A stretch of DNA of 64,000 nucleotides from Pantoea sp. BAV 3049. GTDB lineage: Bacteria; Pseudomonadota; Gammaproteobacteria; Enterobacterales; Enterobacteriaceae. The position numbers and the translations under genes were made by a program. The notes under the pieces are model-generated. The model saw only the letters and a list, made by a program, of their open reading frames with translations. It did no database searches and was not told the origin of the DNA. The stretch spans positions 2,014,512 through 2,078,511 of the forward strand of contig NZ_WHOY01000031.1 in NCBI RefSeq assembly GCF_009765445.1, written 5' to 3'. Each line of letters starts with the position of its first letter. Position 1 is the stretch's first letter. Shown here one piece after another: positions 1 to 10,988 of the stretch.

Positions 1-78
1 GTGGCTGTCTGCCGTCCAGATATTAATATTGGTGAGCTGATGGTTACGGCGGTCAAAAGTCAGCTGTTTTTCGGTCAT
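1..78 (-). CDS. yidR: YidR-like DUF3748 protein, 5' end only
   Basis: Only the first 26 codons are inside the window; the gene runs leftward off the edge. The ATG (complement of 76-78) follows an AAGG-type ribosome site and the product begins MTEKQLTFDRRNHQLTNINI, which closely resembles the start of E. coli YidR (DUF3748, predicted beta-propeller, function unknown). In E. coli yidR also lies near the dgo genes, so position supports the call. Nothing can be said about the intactness of the rest. Confidence 0.75.
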   Translation of the reverse strand, partial: MTEKQLTFDRRNHQLTNINIWTADSH

Positions 79-120
79 CTTGCTTACCTTTAGCAGTGTC
101 TGCTGCTAAGGGTAATGCAT

Positions 121-348
121 TCACCGGCTTTCGGGTACTGGCGTGACCAGCGGCGAACCGGCAGCGAAGCGATCGGCTCTCTGGTGACGGTTCCCTCACC
201 ATTGGTCAGCATCACCTGAAATTCGGCTGCCTGGCGACTTAAGTCTTCTGCCGTCAGTTCGCTGTACTCCACAATGTCATAATGCTCCTGCAGTACCGTC
301 ATCAACAGCGGCGGCAACGAGGCCTGTTTCAGTATTTTTTTTCTTCAT
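121..348 (-). pseudogene. 2-hydroxyacid dehydrogenase remnant with internal deletion
   Basis: The ATG (complement of 346-348) overlaps the TGA of the upstream transporter gene as ATGA, as expected of a translationally coupled last operon gene. After ATG AAG comes a run of eight A; with seven the frame would continue as MKKKILKQASLPPLL. The following reading frame (TVLQEHYDIVEYSEL, then MLTNGEGTVTREPIASLP) resembles the N-terminus of D-isomer-specific 2-hydroxyacid dehydrogenases. Immediately afterwards another frame gives GSPLVTPVPESR and a stop at 121-123, which looks like the C-terminus of the same family. The NAD-binding core (roughly 230-250 residues) is therefore missing. It is read as a gene decayed by a deletion plus a homopolymer frameshift; an E. 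coli relative would be GhrB. Confidence 0.75.
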
Positions 349-1670
349 TTGCAATTATCCGACAATGTGTCAGGAACAGATTTCAGGGTATCGCGCGGGG
401 GACGCGAAATGAGGATGCCGATGATGCCACCAGCGATCAGCGCGACGGCGACAATCAGCAGACCGGAGTGGTAGCTGTTGGTCATGTCCTTGATTTTGCC
501 CAGCACCGGCGGCAGGCCCAACCCGACAAAGTTAGCAACGGTATTAATAAAAGCAATGGAAGCTGCCGCGGCAACACCGGCCAGTTTCTCGGTGGTAACC
601 GCCCAGAAAACCGGCGTCAGTGCAAAGTTGAAGCCCACGGTCAGCACCAGCAGGAAGTAAGAAACCACCAGATTACCGGAGTAAACGGCCGTGGCCAGCG
701 CCAGACCGGAGAGGATCAGCGGCAGACCAAGGTGCCAGGAGCGCTCATTGGTTTTGTCAGAGTGGCGGCCATTCAGGTACATAAACAGGCAGGCCATCAC
801 AAACGGCACGGCTGACAGCAGTCCAATCACCACGTTACTCTGCCCGGCCGCCACGCTTTTAATAATCAGCGGCATAAACAGCGTGATACCGATCGATCCA
901 AAAGCCTGCAGGAACCACACCAGGCTCAGCAACAGCACGGTTTTGTCCTTCAGGGCGCTCAGCCAGGAGTGGTTTTTATCTATTTCAACGCCTGCGTTGT
1001 CCTGCTGCAGGCGCTGGCGCAGCCAGGTTTTTTGCTCGCTGCTCAGCCAGGACGCATGGTCCGGCGTGTCAGGCAGATGCCGCAGCACCAGGCAGCCCAG
1101 TACCACGGCAGGAAGGCCTTCCAGCGCAAACAGCCAGCGCCAGCCAGCCACATCGGCGATGCCATGCATATTCAGAATCGCCCCGGAAACCGGCAGGCCG
1201 ATGATCGAAGCCGCCACCGATCCCATATAAAAGAAAGACATAGCGCGGGCACGATTGCTTTTCGGAAACCAGCAGGAGATGTAATAGATGATCCCCGGCG
1301 CAAAGCCAGCTTCACACATTCCCAGCAGAAAACGCATGACATACAGTTGGTTAGCGCTGTGCACAAACGCCATACCGGTGCTGACAATTCCCCAGGTGAT
1401 CATGATGCGGGCAATCCAGCGGCGCGCCCCCACTTTGGTCATGATGACGTTACTGGGGATTTCGAACAGGATGTAAGAGATATAAAACATGCCGACGCCC
1501 AGACCGTACATGCCGGCAGACAGCCCTAAATCGGCATTCATCTGCAGCGCGGCAATCGAGATATTGGTCTTGTCGAGGTTGGCGACAAAATAGCAAATCA
1601 CGATAAACGGAATGATTCTGGCGTTAAGTTGCTTCAGGGTAGAGGAGTACAGATCGGAGTTCATATTCAC
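345..1670 (-). CDS. MFS transporter (ACS family) at the dgoT position, probable galactonate uptake
   Basis: 441 residues with about 12 hydrophobic segments, N-terminal half rich in MFS motifs (FLLGMCEAGFAPGIIYY between segments 4 and 5). It lies downstream of dgoD in a galactonate operon, where E. coli has dgoT, so it probably imports D-galactonate or a related sugar acid by proton symport. The sequence (CYFVANLDKTNISIAALQ, then FEIPSNVIMTKVGARRWIAR) looks more like the tartrate/phthalate-type permeases of the anion:cation symporter family than like E. coli DgoT, so the substrate is inferred from context only. A 224-base spacer with a palindromic repeat separates it from dgoD. Its stop overlaps the start of the dehydrogenase remnant. 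Confidence 0.85.
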   Translation of the reverse strand: MNMNSDLYSSTLKQLNARIIPFIVICYFVANLDKTNISIAALQMNADLGLSAGMYGLGVGMFYISYILFEIPSNVIMTKVGARRWIARIMITWGIVSTGMAFVHSANQLYVMRFLLGMCEAGFAPGIIYYISCWFPKSNRARAMSFFYMGSVAASIIGLPVSGAILNMHGIADVAGWRWLFALEGLPAVVLGCLVLRHLPDTPDHASWLSSEQKTWLRQRLQQDNAGVEIDKNHSWLSALKDKTVLLLSLVWFLQAFGSIGITLFMPLIIKSVAAGQSNVVIGLLSAVPFVMACLFMYLNGRHSDKTNERSWHLGLPLILSGLALATAVYSGNLVVSYFLLVLTVGFNFALTPVFWAVTTEKLAGVAAAASIAFINTVANFVGLGLPPVLGKIKDMTNSYHSGLLIVAVALIAGGIIGILISRPPRDTLKSVPDTLSDNCK

Positions 1671-1784
1671 GACCTCAGCAGGTGTTGCCGCCGGATCCAG
1701 GCAGCAGAAAGGCTGCCCGCCACGGATGACAGGGTTTAATATTCTGTTTTTATTATATTTTACTCAGGAATTCTCAAAATCAAT

Positions 1785-1879
1785 GGCGCTGTAGCCAGGC
1801 TGCAAGAAAGTGAGTCCCGATGAGCTTACTCCAGTAAGTGATTCGGGGAGGTTCTTGCAACTAACGCCGCTACAGCGTC
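1785..1879. repeat. Palindromic intergenic repeat, copy A (dgoD-transporter spacer)
   Basis: The ends are complementary (ggcgctgtagcc near 1785, ggcgctacagcg-type complement near 1866-1878), and the centre carries the palindrome cttactccagtaag at 1825-1838 flanked by gagtcccgatgag and gattcggggag. On the opposite strand the core matches the repeat between atpD and atpG (35844-35966): CACTTACT..AGTAAGCTCA.CGGGACTCA. From memory, repeats with this core are common in Serratia, Yersinia and Erwinia-type genomes. In dgo mRNA it would form a long hairpin between dgoD and the transporter. Confidence 0.7.
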
Positions 1880-1894
1880 AGGGACAACGGAGAT

Positions 1895-3043
1895 TTACCA
1901 TTCTGCTACTGTGCCGTCTTCAGATCGCCACAACGGATTTCTCCAGTCCTTTACCTGCTGACTGCGTTCAATCACCAGCTGCTCGTTGATTTCCACGCCC
2001 AGACCTGGTTTATTCAGCGGTGCAAAGTGGCCGCCTTTCATATTGAAATCTTCCTTGTTCACGACGTAATCCAGCAGTTCGGCACCTTTGTTGTAGTGGA
2101 TGCCCATGCTCTGCTCCTGGAAAACGGCATTGCGCGAGACGAAATCCACATGCAGGCAGGAAGCCAACGCAATCGGCCCCAGCGGACAGTGCGGAGCCAG
2201 TGCCACATCATAGGCTTCTGCCATTGCGGCAATTTTGTAGCACTCGGTGATGCCGCCCGCATGGGAGAGATCCGGCTGCAGAATTGCCAGGCCACCCGCT
2301 TCGAGTACCCGTTTGAACTCAAAGCGGGAATACATGCGTTCACCGGCGGCAATCGGCAGGTGGGTCTGTGACGCCAGGCGGGGATAATACTCGGCCTGCT
2401 CGGCCAGCACCGGTTCTTCAATGAATAGCGGACGATACGGTTCAAGCTCTTTGATCAGGATTTTCGCCATAGGCGCACTGACGCGACCGTGGAAATCCAG
2501 GCCAAACTCAATCTCATTGCCGAAGGCTTCACGGATTTGCGCCACGGTGTTCACGGCAGCATCCACCTTGCGCGAGCTGTCGATAATGCCCATCTCTTCA
2601 CAACCGTTCAGCTTGAAGGTGTCAAAGCCAATTTCCCGCAGCTTTTTAATCCCGTCGATCACTTCCGCCGGACGATCGCCACCCACCCAGCTATAAGCTT
2701 TAATGCTGTCACGCACCAGGCCGCCCAGCATCTGCCACACCGGCACGCCCAGCACTTTACCTTTAATATCCCACAGCGCCTGATCGATACCGGCAATGGC
2801 GCTCATCAACACCGGGCCGCCACGATAGAATCCGCCGCGATACATCACCTGCCACAGGTCATTAATCCGTGCGGGATCCTGACCCACCAGGTACTCCGAC
2901 AATTCGTGCACGGCAGCTTCCACGCTGCGCGCGCGGCCTTCGATCACCGGTTCGCCCCAGCCCACCACGCCTTCATCCGTTTCAATTTTCAGGAACATCC
3001 AGCGCGGCGGCAGGCGATAAGTGGTGAGTTTGGTAATTTTCAT
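1895..3043 (-). CDS. dgoD: D-galactonate dehydratase
   Basis: 382 residues, the same length as E. coli DgoD, an enolase-superfamily enzyme that dehydrates D-galactonate to 2-dehydro-3-deoxy-D-galactonate in the cytoplasm. The N-terminal capping domain (about 1-120, [11 protein letters not shown]) is followed by the barrel with LDFHG (Asp metal ligand and His base near 183-185), FIEEPV (Glu near 209), AAGERM (Glu near 235) and APHCPLGP (His near 285). All expected catalytic residues are visible. The ATG overlaps the stop of dgoA by four bases, which implies translational coupling within the operon. No oddities seen. Confidence 0.95.
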   Translation of the reverse strand: MKITKLTTYRLPPRWMFLKIETDEGVVGWGEPVIEGRARSVEAAVHELSEYLVGQDPARINDLWQVMYRGGFYRGGPVLMSAIAGIDQALWDIKGKVLGVPVWQMLGGLVRDSIKAYSWVGGDRPAEVIDGIKKLREIGFDTFKLNGCEEMGIIDSSRKVDAAVNTVAQIREAFGNEIEFGLDFHGRVSAPMAKILIKELEPYRPLFIEEPVLAEQAEYYPRLASQTHLPIAAGERMYSRFEFKRVLEAGGLAILQPDLSHAGGITECYKIAAMAEAYDVALAPHCPLGPIALASCLHVDFVSRNAVFQEQSMGIHYNKGAELLDYVVNKEDFNMKGGHFAPLNKPGLGVEINEQLVIERSQQVKDWRNPLWRSEDGTVAEW

Positions 3044-3657
3044 TTTACGGCTTCCTTCCAGGCAGTAACGAAAGCGCGTGCCTGTTCTGCCGTGCGTGAG
3101 ACGGGCTGTCCGGCGCGATAGAGATCGCTCCCCAGACCAGCTCCTACACAGCCAGCAGCCAGAAACGCATGGAGATTTTCAGGAGTCACACCGCCAACGG
3201 CGAACACCGGGACTTCCGACGGCAGCACCGCTTTCAGCGCTTTGATATAGTCCGGTCCGAAGGCTGATGAAGGGAAAATTTTCAGCGCCTGCGCCCCCGC
3301 CTTCAGGGCGGCAAAAGCTTCTGAGGCGGTGGCACAACCGGCCGCTACCGTCATTCCGTGTTCAACAGCCCGGCGGATCACCGCCACATCTGTGTTCGGG
3401 GTCACCACCAGCTTGCTGTTCATTTCAGCCAGACGGTCCACCTGCTCCGGTTCCAGTACGGTTCCGGCACCGATCAGCGCTTTATCACCGAACGTTTTCA
3501 CCATGCTGGCGATACTCAGCTGCCAGTCCGGCGAATTCAGCGGGATTTCCACCGCATCGAATCCGGCCTCAACCAGCGCGCCGACATGCGCCTCAGCCTC
3601 TTCAGGGCGGATGCCACGTAAAATGGCGATCAGCGGTAGCTTAGTGCTCCAGTTCAT
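3040..3657 (-). CDS. dgoA: 2-dehydro-3-deoxy-6-phosphogalactonate aldolase
   Basis: 205 residues, equal to E. coli DgoA. It cleaves KDPGal to pyruvate and glyceraldehyde 3-phosphate, the last step of the De Ley-Doudoroff galactonate pathway. Class I aldolase features are visible: IPLNSPDW with the catalytic-Glu region IEIPL type near 37-40, IGAGTVL, TPN, and ALKIFPSS with the Schiff-base lysine near 126. GGVTPENL and GLGSDLY form the phosphate-binding loops. The start overlaps dgoK by 17 bases, typical for the operon. Confidence 0.95.
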   Translation of the reverse strand: MNWSTKLPLIAILRGIRPEEAEAHVGALVEAGFDAVEIPLNSPDWQLSIASMVKTFGDKALIGAGTVLEPEQVDRLAEMNSKLVVTPNTDVAVIRRAVEHGMTVAAGCATASEAFAALKAGAQALKIFPSSAFGPDYIKALKAVLPSEVPVFAVGGVTPENLHAFLAAGCVGAGLGSDLYRAGQPVSRTAEQARAFVTAWKEAVK

Positions 3658-4522
3658 CTGCGATGTTCCTTATTCCATGCTGAAAAGCGCGGTCGCCCTC
3701 CAGCAGTTGTGCCGGTAGCCCGGCCAGTTTCAGCGCGCTGAGATAACGTTCTGACAGCCCGCTGCCTGCAATCACCGTCAGCGGTTCACCGCTGCCCTGC
3801 ATAAATTCACGCTTCATCAGCGCCACCTCATGACCGATTAGCAGTCCGGAAAGGTAGTCGCTGACCGATTCTCTCGGCCGCGAGCCGAGCACATGGGCAG
3901 CTCTGACCTCAAACAGGCGCGCCAGAATGCTGCTGTCGCTGATGCCGGTTTCCAGCCCCTGCCAGAAGGCCTCCGGATCGGATTGCTGCTCCGGCAATCC
4001 GCTACCCACCAGTGAATGATTAAGCAGGACATGGTGCAGTTCTCCGGTCATTACGGTGCGAAAATCTTCAACTCTGTCGCCATCTGCACGAACCCATTTG
4101 CAATGCGTGCCAGGCATTACGTAATACGCCGCGGGGGCCAGTGAAACCGCACCCAGCAGCTGAGTTTCTTCTCCGCGCATCACGTTATGGTTATCGCTGG
4201 CGGTGACGCTCAGGCCGGGAATAATCCAGGCCCTGTCTTCCACCCGCGTCAGGCGTGAAGCAATATCCCCGAGCACCACAGGACAAGCCAGGTACGGCAC
4301 GCTCAGCCAGCCAGCATTGCTGCCAACCATCCCCGCCATCACGACCGGAACCTCATTCACCGGCCAGCCTTCAGTCATGCTGGCAAAAACTGCAGCGGGC
4401 GTCCGTCCGTTCAGGCGGGTGACACCTGATTCCGAGCGGCGCTCCTGCTGGCATTCCCCCTGGCGGTAATACCAGGCGCGCAGGTTTGTAGAGCCCCAGT
4501 CGATGGCGATATAGCTTGTCAC
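3641..4522 (-). CDS. dgoK: 2-dehydro-3-deoxygalactonokinase
   Basis: 293 residues (E. coli DgoK 292). It phosphorylates 2-dehydro-3-deoxy-D-galactonate at position 6 with ATP, between the dgoD and dgoA steps. The ASKHA-type N-terminus MTSYIAIDWGSTNLRAWYY carries the phosphate-binding DxGSTN motif; VMAGMVGSNAGW and MPGTHCKWV are characteristic of the family, and VIAGSGLSERY near residue 250 supplies the adenosine-binding segment. The ATG overlaps the dgoR stop by four bases (ATGA) and the end overlaps dgoA. Confidence 0.95.
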   Translation of the reverse strand: MTSYIAIDWGSTNLRAWYYRQGECQQERRSESGVTRLNGRTPAAVFASMTEGWPVNEVPVVMAGMVGSNAGWLSVPYLACPVVLGDIASRLTRVEDRAWIIPGLSVTASDNHNVMRGEETQLLGAVSLAPAAYYVMPGTHCKWVRADGDRVEDFRTVMTGELHHVLLNHSLVGSGLPEQQSDPEAFWQGLETGISDSSILARLFEVRAAHVLGSRPRESVSDYLSGLLIGHEVALMKREFMQGSGEPLTVIAGSGLSERYLSALKLAGLPAQLLEGDRAFQHGIRNIADELEH

Positions 4523-5214
4523 GTGATGTCCTTCATTCGTCGGGTTGAGCTGGCAATCATCTTCTGCGCCGCCTGCTCTGCCTCATCCGGCTTCTGGTGC
4601 CGAATGGCGTCAAACAGCGCTTTGTGTTCCTGCAGCGTGGTAGGCATATTGCCGCTGTCTGCCATATAGGTGCGTTCAAACACCGCACGCTGCAGCGAGC
4701 TGATGGCCACGCTGAGCTGCTGCAGCACCGGGTTATGCACCGATTCCAGTACCGCTTCGTGATAGCGAATATCCGCCTGGTTGAAAGCTTCGCGATCGCG
4801 ATGATTGGCGACCATGTCATTCAGCGCGGCCTCGATGCTGGCCAGGTCGCTGGAGGTGGCCCGCTCGGCCGACCAGCGGGCGATCTGCGGCTCCACCAGG
4901 TTACGGACTTCACTCATTGCCGCTATCAGCCGCGGGTCCTGATCGTGCTTCAGCGACCACTGCAGGACATCACTGTCGAGAAAGTTCCACTGGCTGCGCT
5001 GGGTGACAAATGCGCCACGATAGCGCTTCATCTCCACCAGACGTTTGGAGCCCAGCGAGCGAAAAACCTCCCGGATGATATTGCGCGAAGTGGTAAAGCG
5101 TTCGCACAGCTCAGCTTCAGCCGGTAAGGAAGCGCCTGGCGTGTACTGACCAGAAACAATCTCCTCGCCCAGGGTCAGAATGATGCGGTCCGTTTTACTG
5201 AGTTCGTCTTTCAT
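4519..5214 (-). CDS. dgoR: GntR/FadR-type repressor of galactonate catabolism
   Basis: 231 residues (E. coli DgoR 229). The winged helix-turn-helix occupies about residues 5-75 (ASLPAEAELCERFTTSRNIIREVFRSLGSKRLVEMKRYRGAFV). The all-helical FCD effector domain follows from about 95, with the metal/ligand positions of the family in VRNLVEPQIARW, ADIRYHEAVLESVHNP and LQEHKALFDAIR. DgoR represses the dgo operon until galactonate binds. It is the first gene of the operon and lies 100 bases from a double palindrome that fits its operator, so autoregulation is likely. Confidence 0.94.
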   Translation of the reverse strand: MKDELSKTDRIILTLGEEIVSGQYTPGASLPAEAELCERFTTSRNIIREVFRSLGSKRLVEMKRYRGAFVTQRSQWNFLDSDVLQWSLKHDQDPRLIAAMSEVRNLVEPQIARWSAERATSSDLASIEAALNDMVANHRDREAFNQADIRYHEAVLESVHNPVLQQLSVAISSLQRAVFERTYMADSGNMPTTLQEHKALFDAIRHQKPDEAEQAAQKMIASSTRRMKDIT

Positions 5215-5313
5215 GATGTTCCATGCAGTTAAGTGAAAGTTTTTCTCACTTTACCGCCGTCTGCGGTTTTTTTGCACTACATTGATCAGCGAAAATGTTC
5301 AGGTGATGAGATG

Positions 5314-5347
5314 ATTGTAGTACCTTAAATAAGGGTTGTACTACAAT
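5314..5347. promoter_or_regulatory. Double DgoR-type operator upstream of dgoR
   Basis: The sequence ttgtactacaa at 5336-5346 is a perfect 11-base palindrome around a central C. A second, weaker copy ttgtagtacct lies at 5315-5325. Their centres are 21 bases apart, two helical turns, and together they make the larger inverted repeat attgtagtac...gtactacaat. As I recall, the published DgoR operator core is TTGTA(G/C)TACA(A/T). No other gene starts between this site and dgoR. Confidence 0.75.
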
Positions 5348-5431
5348 ATAGATCACAAAACGGACAATTGAGGCAGGAAGGTTTTGTAGAGATTAAAGGA
5401 CCAGTGCAGGGAGCAGGGACAGCGTGATGAG

Positions 5432-5450
5432 GTCCCGGGCTGGCCGGGAC
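5432..5450 (-). terminator. GC hairpin after yidA
   Basis: gtcccgg and ccgggac pair around a five-base loop just downstream of the leftward yidA stop. There is no clear T-run, so it may be only a stabilising hairpin or a weak terminator. Confidence 0.35.
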
Positions 5451-5461
5451 ACAGAGAGTAT

Positions 5462-6271
5462 TTACAACGCGAACTTCTCAATGGCGAGCGCCACGCCGTC
5501 TTCCATATTGGTTTTGGTGACATACTGCGCGACGGCTTTGACCGAATCAATACCGTTGCCCATCGCCACGCCCGTTCCGGCATATTCCAGCATCGCGATG
5601 TCATTTTCCTGGTCACCAATCGCCATCACTTCCTCACGAGTCAGGCCAAGACGATCGGCCAGCGCTTTCACGCCCGCGCCTTTATTTACCTGCTTGCTGA
5701 GAATTTCCAGATAGTAAGGGGAACTTTTCATAATTGTGTAGCGATCGCGGGCTTCCTGCGGGATACGCTTGATGGCTTCATCAAGAATCGACGGCGGATC
5801 GATCATCATGACTTTCGGGAAGGTGGCGGACTTATCCATCTCTTCCACCGCACGATAGCGCAGCGGGATGCCAGTCAGATACGATTCATGCACGCTGTAT
5901 TCGCTGATGTCCTTGTTAGGGGTAAACAGCAGCGATTTGGTCAGTGCCTGGAAATGTACGCCCAGTTCGCGCGCCAGCTGTTCAAAGTACAGATAGTCGT
6001 CGTAGTTAAGGGTCACTTCTGCCACGCAGTCGCCCGTCTCCGCCTTCTGCACCAGCGCACCGTTGTTAGTGATGCAGTACTGGCCTTCCTGCTGGAGATC
6101 CAGCTCCATCAGGTAACGTTGCACGCCAACAAAAGGACGGCCGGTTGCCAGTACGACCGCCACGCCTTTGTCACGGGCAGCCTGAATCGCCTGTTTTACC
6201 CGCGGTGTCACTTCATGCTGCGGGTTTAAGAGTGTGCCGTCCATATCGATCGCAATCAGTTTTATCGCCAT
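5462..6271 (-). CDS. yidA: HAD-superfamily sugar phosphatase YidA
   Basis: 269 residues (E. coli 270). This Cof-type (HAD IIB) phosphatase dephosphorylates sugar phosphates in the cytoplasm. Motif I AIDMDGTLLNP (nucleophile Asp9 and Asp11) is at the N-terminus, motif II ATGRP near 42-46, the motif III lysine lies in the region around 196-200 (KQVNKGAGVKALAD), and motif IV IGDQENDIAMLEYAG is near 217-231. The C2B cap domain lies between motifs II and III. It lies between dgo and gyrB as in E. coli and appears monocistronic. Confidence 0.94.
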   Translation of the reverse strand: MAIKLIAIDMDGTLLNPQHEVTPRVKQAIQAARDKGVAVVLATGRPFVGVQRYLMELDLQQEGQYCITNNGALVQKAETGDCVAEVTLNYDDYLYFEQLARELGVHFQALTKSLLFTPNKDISEYSVHESYLTGIPLRYRAVEEMDKSATFPKVMMIDPPSILDEAIKRIPQEARDRYTIMKSSPYYLEILSKQVNKGAGVKALADRLGLTREEVMAIGDQENDIAMLEYAGTGVAMGNGIDSVKAVAQYVTKTNMEDGVALAIEKFAL

Positions 6272-6629
6272 AACATCCTCGTCAGTACACGGTTTCTCTC
6301 ATGCTAGCGCGATTCAGCTCACATTGACCAGTCTGATTGCGTCAGCGGTACCGCTGGTCATCACGATTGAATCCCCGCAGATAAAGGTTCGGACCCCATT
6401 AAGACCATTTATTATTAGTGACGCCGACAGGCGAATAGAGCGGAAATCTCCAAAATGCTCCATAAATGGTGGTATCGGGGACGTATTTGAGCGTAAAGTA
6501 ACGGGAGTGATTATAAAATTCTGGAATCATCCGGCACTATCGGGAGCGTACATTCAAATTATCCACAGGGGAAGTCAGGATAATGATCCGATTGGAGCCA
6601 GAATTGATACACATTCATGGAGGAATAAA
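6272..6629. other. yidA-regulator spacer with a consensus DnaA box
   Basis: This 358-base divergent spacer separates yidA from the LuxR-type gene. It contains a consensus DnaA 9-mer TTATCCACA at 6559-6567, 63 bases before the regulator start, and a 14-base palindrome cagcggtaccgctg at 6343-6356. A single consensus 9-mer could occur by chance in a window of this size. I see no convincing -35/-10 pair. Confidence 0.45.
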
Positions 6630-7235
6630 ATGAACATTCTGATCGACAGCAAGGACAGTTTTTTTATCACCGGCACCATCGGCCTGATCAACCAGGCCTG
6701 GCTACACAGCTTTAATAACCACCCGGTTTTCCTGATCGGTGACGAAGGCACATCGCTGCTGGAGCCAGATATCATCATCGCCGATGTCTGCTCCAGCGGA
6801 TGGACGCGCTGCAATAACTCTGCCCGCAACGTAAAAAAACAGTCTCCGGCTGGCCGCCATGTTTCGCTTACCCTGACTTCTCCAGCCAGAACAGGTGCGG
6901 GGAAAGAGTGCCAGCGGCACCAGGTCCGTCTGGAAAAACAGCAGGCGGCCACCGAGCTGCAGAAGTTTTTTAAACGCGGAAACCCGGCGATTTCCCAGCC
7001 CTGGTGTAACAGAAAATCCCCTGGCGGCCAGCCGCAGGACATTATTCTGAGTAAACAGCAGGCAATGGTGGTGCAGTATACCCGCGAGGGCATGTCGCTG
7101 ACCGATATTTCCCGCGTCACCAGCCTGAGCGTAAAAACCATCAGTACCCACAAGCGGGCCATCATGCGCAAGCTGGGCATGAAAAATAACAGTGAGTTCT
7201 ACCAGTACACGCTGGCAGGGATCCTCCAGCGTTGA
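6630..7235 (+). CDS. LuxR-type (GerE-domain) transcription regulator, unassigned
   Basis: 201 residues from an ATG preceded by a good ribosome site (ggagg, seven bases upstream). The C-terminal 60 residues are a LuxR helix-turn-helix: LSKQQAMVVQYTREGMS, then LTDISRVTSLSVKTISTHKR with the recognition helix, then KLGMKNN; this is reminiscent of RcsB/RcsA. The N-terminus (MNILIDSKDSFFITGTIGLI) looks like the start of a receiver-like fold, without a recognisable phospho-acceptor Asp pocket. The middle (about residues 62-130) is unusually basic and short of hydrophobic residues, and might be a linker or a region disturbed by compensating frameshifts. I do not recognise the gene; E. coli has no counterpart here that I know of. 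Confidence 0.75.
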   Translation: MNILIDSKDSFFITGTIGLINQAWLHSFNNHPVFLIGDEGTSLLEPDIIIADVCSSGWTRCNNSARNVKKQSPAGRHVSLTLTSPARTGAGKECQRHQVRLEKQQAATELQKFFKRGNPAISQPWCNRKSPGGQPQDIILSKQQAMVVQYTREGMSLTDISRVTSLSVKTISTHKRAIMRKLGMKNNSEFYQYTLAGILQR

Positions 7236-7239
7236 GCAT

Positions 7240-7271
7240 AAAAAAAGGCAGATCTTTCGATCTGCCTTTTT
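7240..7271. terminator. Bidirectional rho-independent terminator
   Basis: gcagatc and gatctgc pair around tttc, with an A-run before and a T-run after the stem, so it can end transcription in both directions: of the LuxR-type gene from the left and of gyrB from the right. Confidence 0.9.
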
Positions 7272-7293
7272 GCTGTCTGCTGCTTAAACGGCG

Positions 7294-10805
<3,512 letters not shown>

Positions 10806-10988
10806 AAACGAAGTTATTCCGCGGAAAATGCCCAGATAAAATCAGTGTTTGTTTTTCAACAGGCCAGGGCGACAACGGCGCAGTCAGTTTGCGTTCGGCC
10901 AGCGCACAGCCACCGGAGCGTACTTGAAGTACGTGAGGATGGCGAGCACTGCCCGGACACAAAATGGCAAGCAAGTTAGCCCGATAGA
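10806..10988. repeat. Hairpin-forming spacer between dnaN and recF
   Basis: dnaN and recF are practically contiguous in E. coli, but here 183 bases separate them. The spacer contains a perfect inverted repeat cgtacttgaagtacg at 10919-10933 inside the longer element ccggagcg...gtgaggatggcgagcactgcccgg. It resembles a short dispersed intergenic repeat; no second copy is seen in this window. It also contains no ORF with a convincing start. Confidence 0.55.

Noticed and set aside
282..815. 177-codon open frame antisense to the transporter
   Set aside because: Composition typical of antisense to a membrane protein.
2489..3121. 210-codon open frame antisense to dgoD
   Set aside because: Complement of a highly conserved gene, no ribosome site and no recognisable protein features.
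6234..6629. In-frame upstream extension of the LuxR-type gene
   Set aside because: The ATG at 6630 has a good ribosome site and gives a sensible N-terminus; the extension overlaps the yidA start and is not protein-like.
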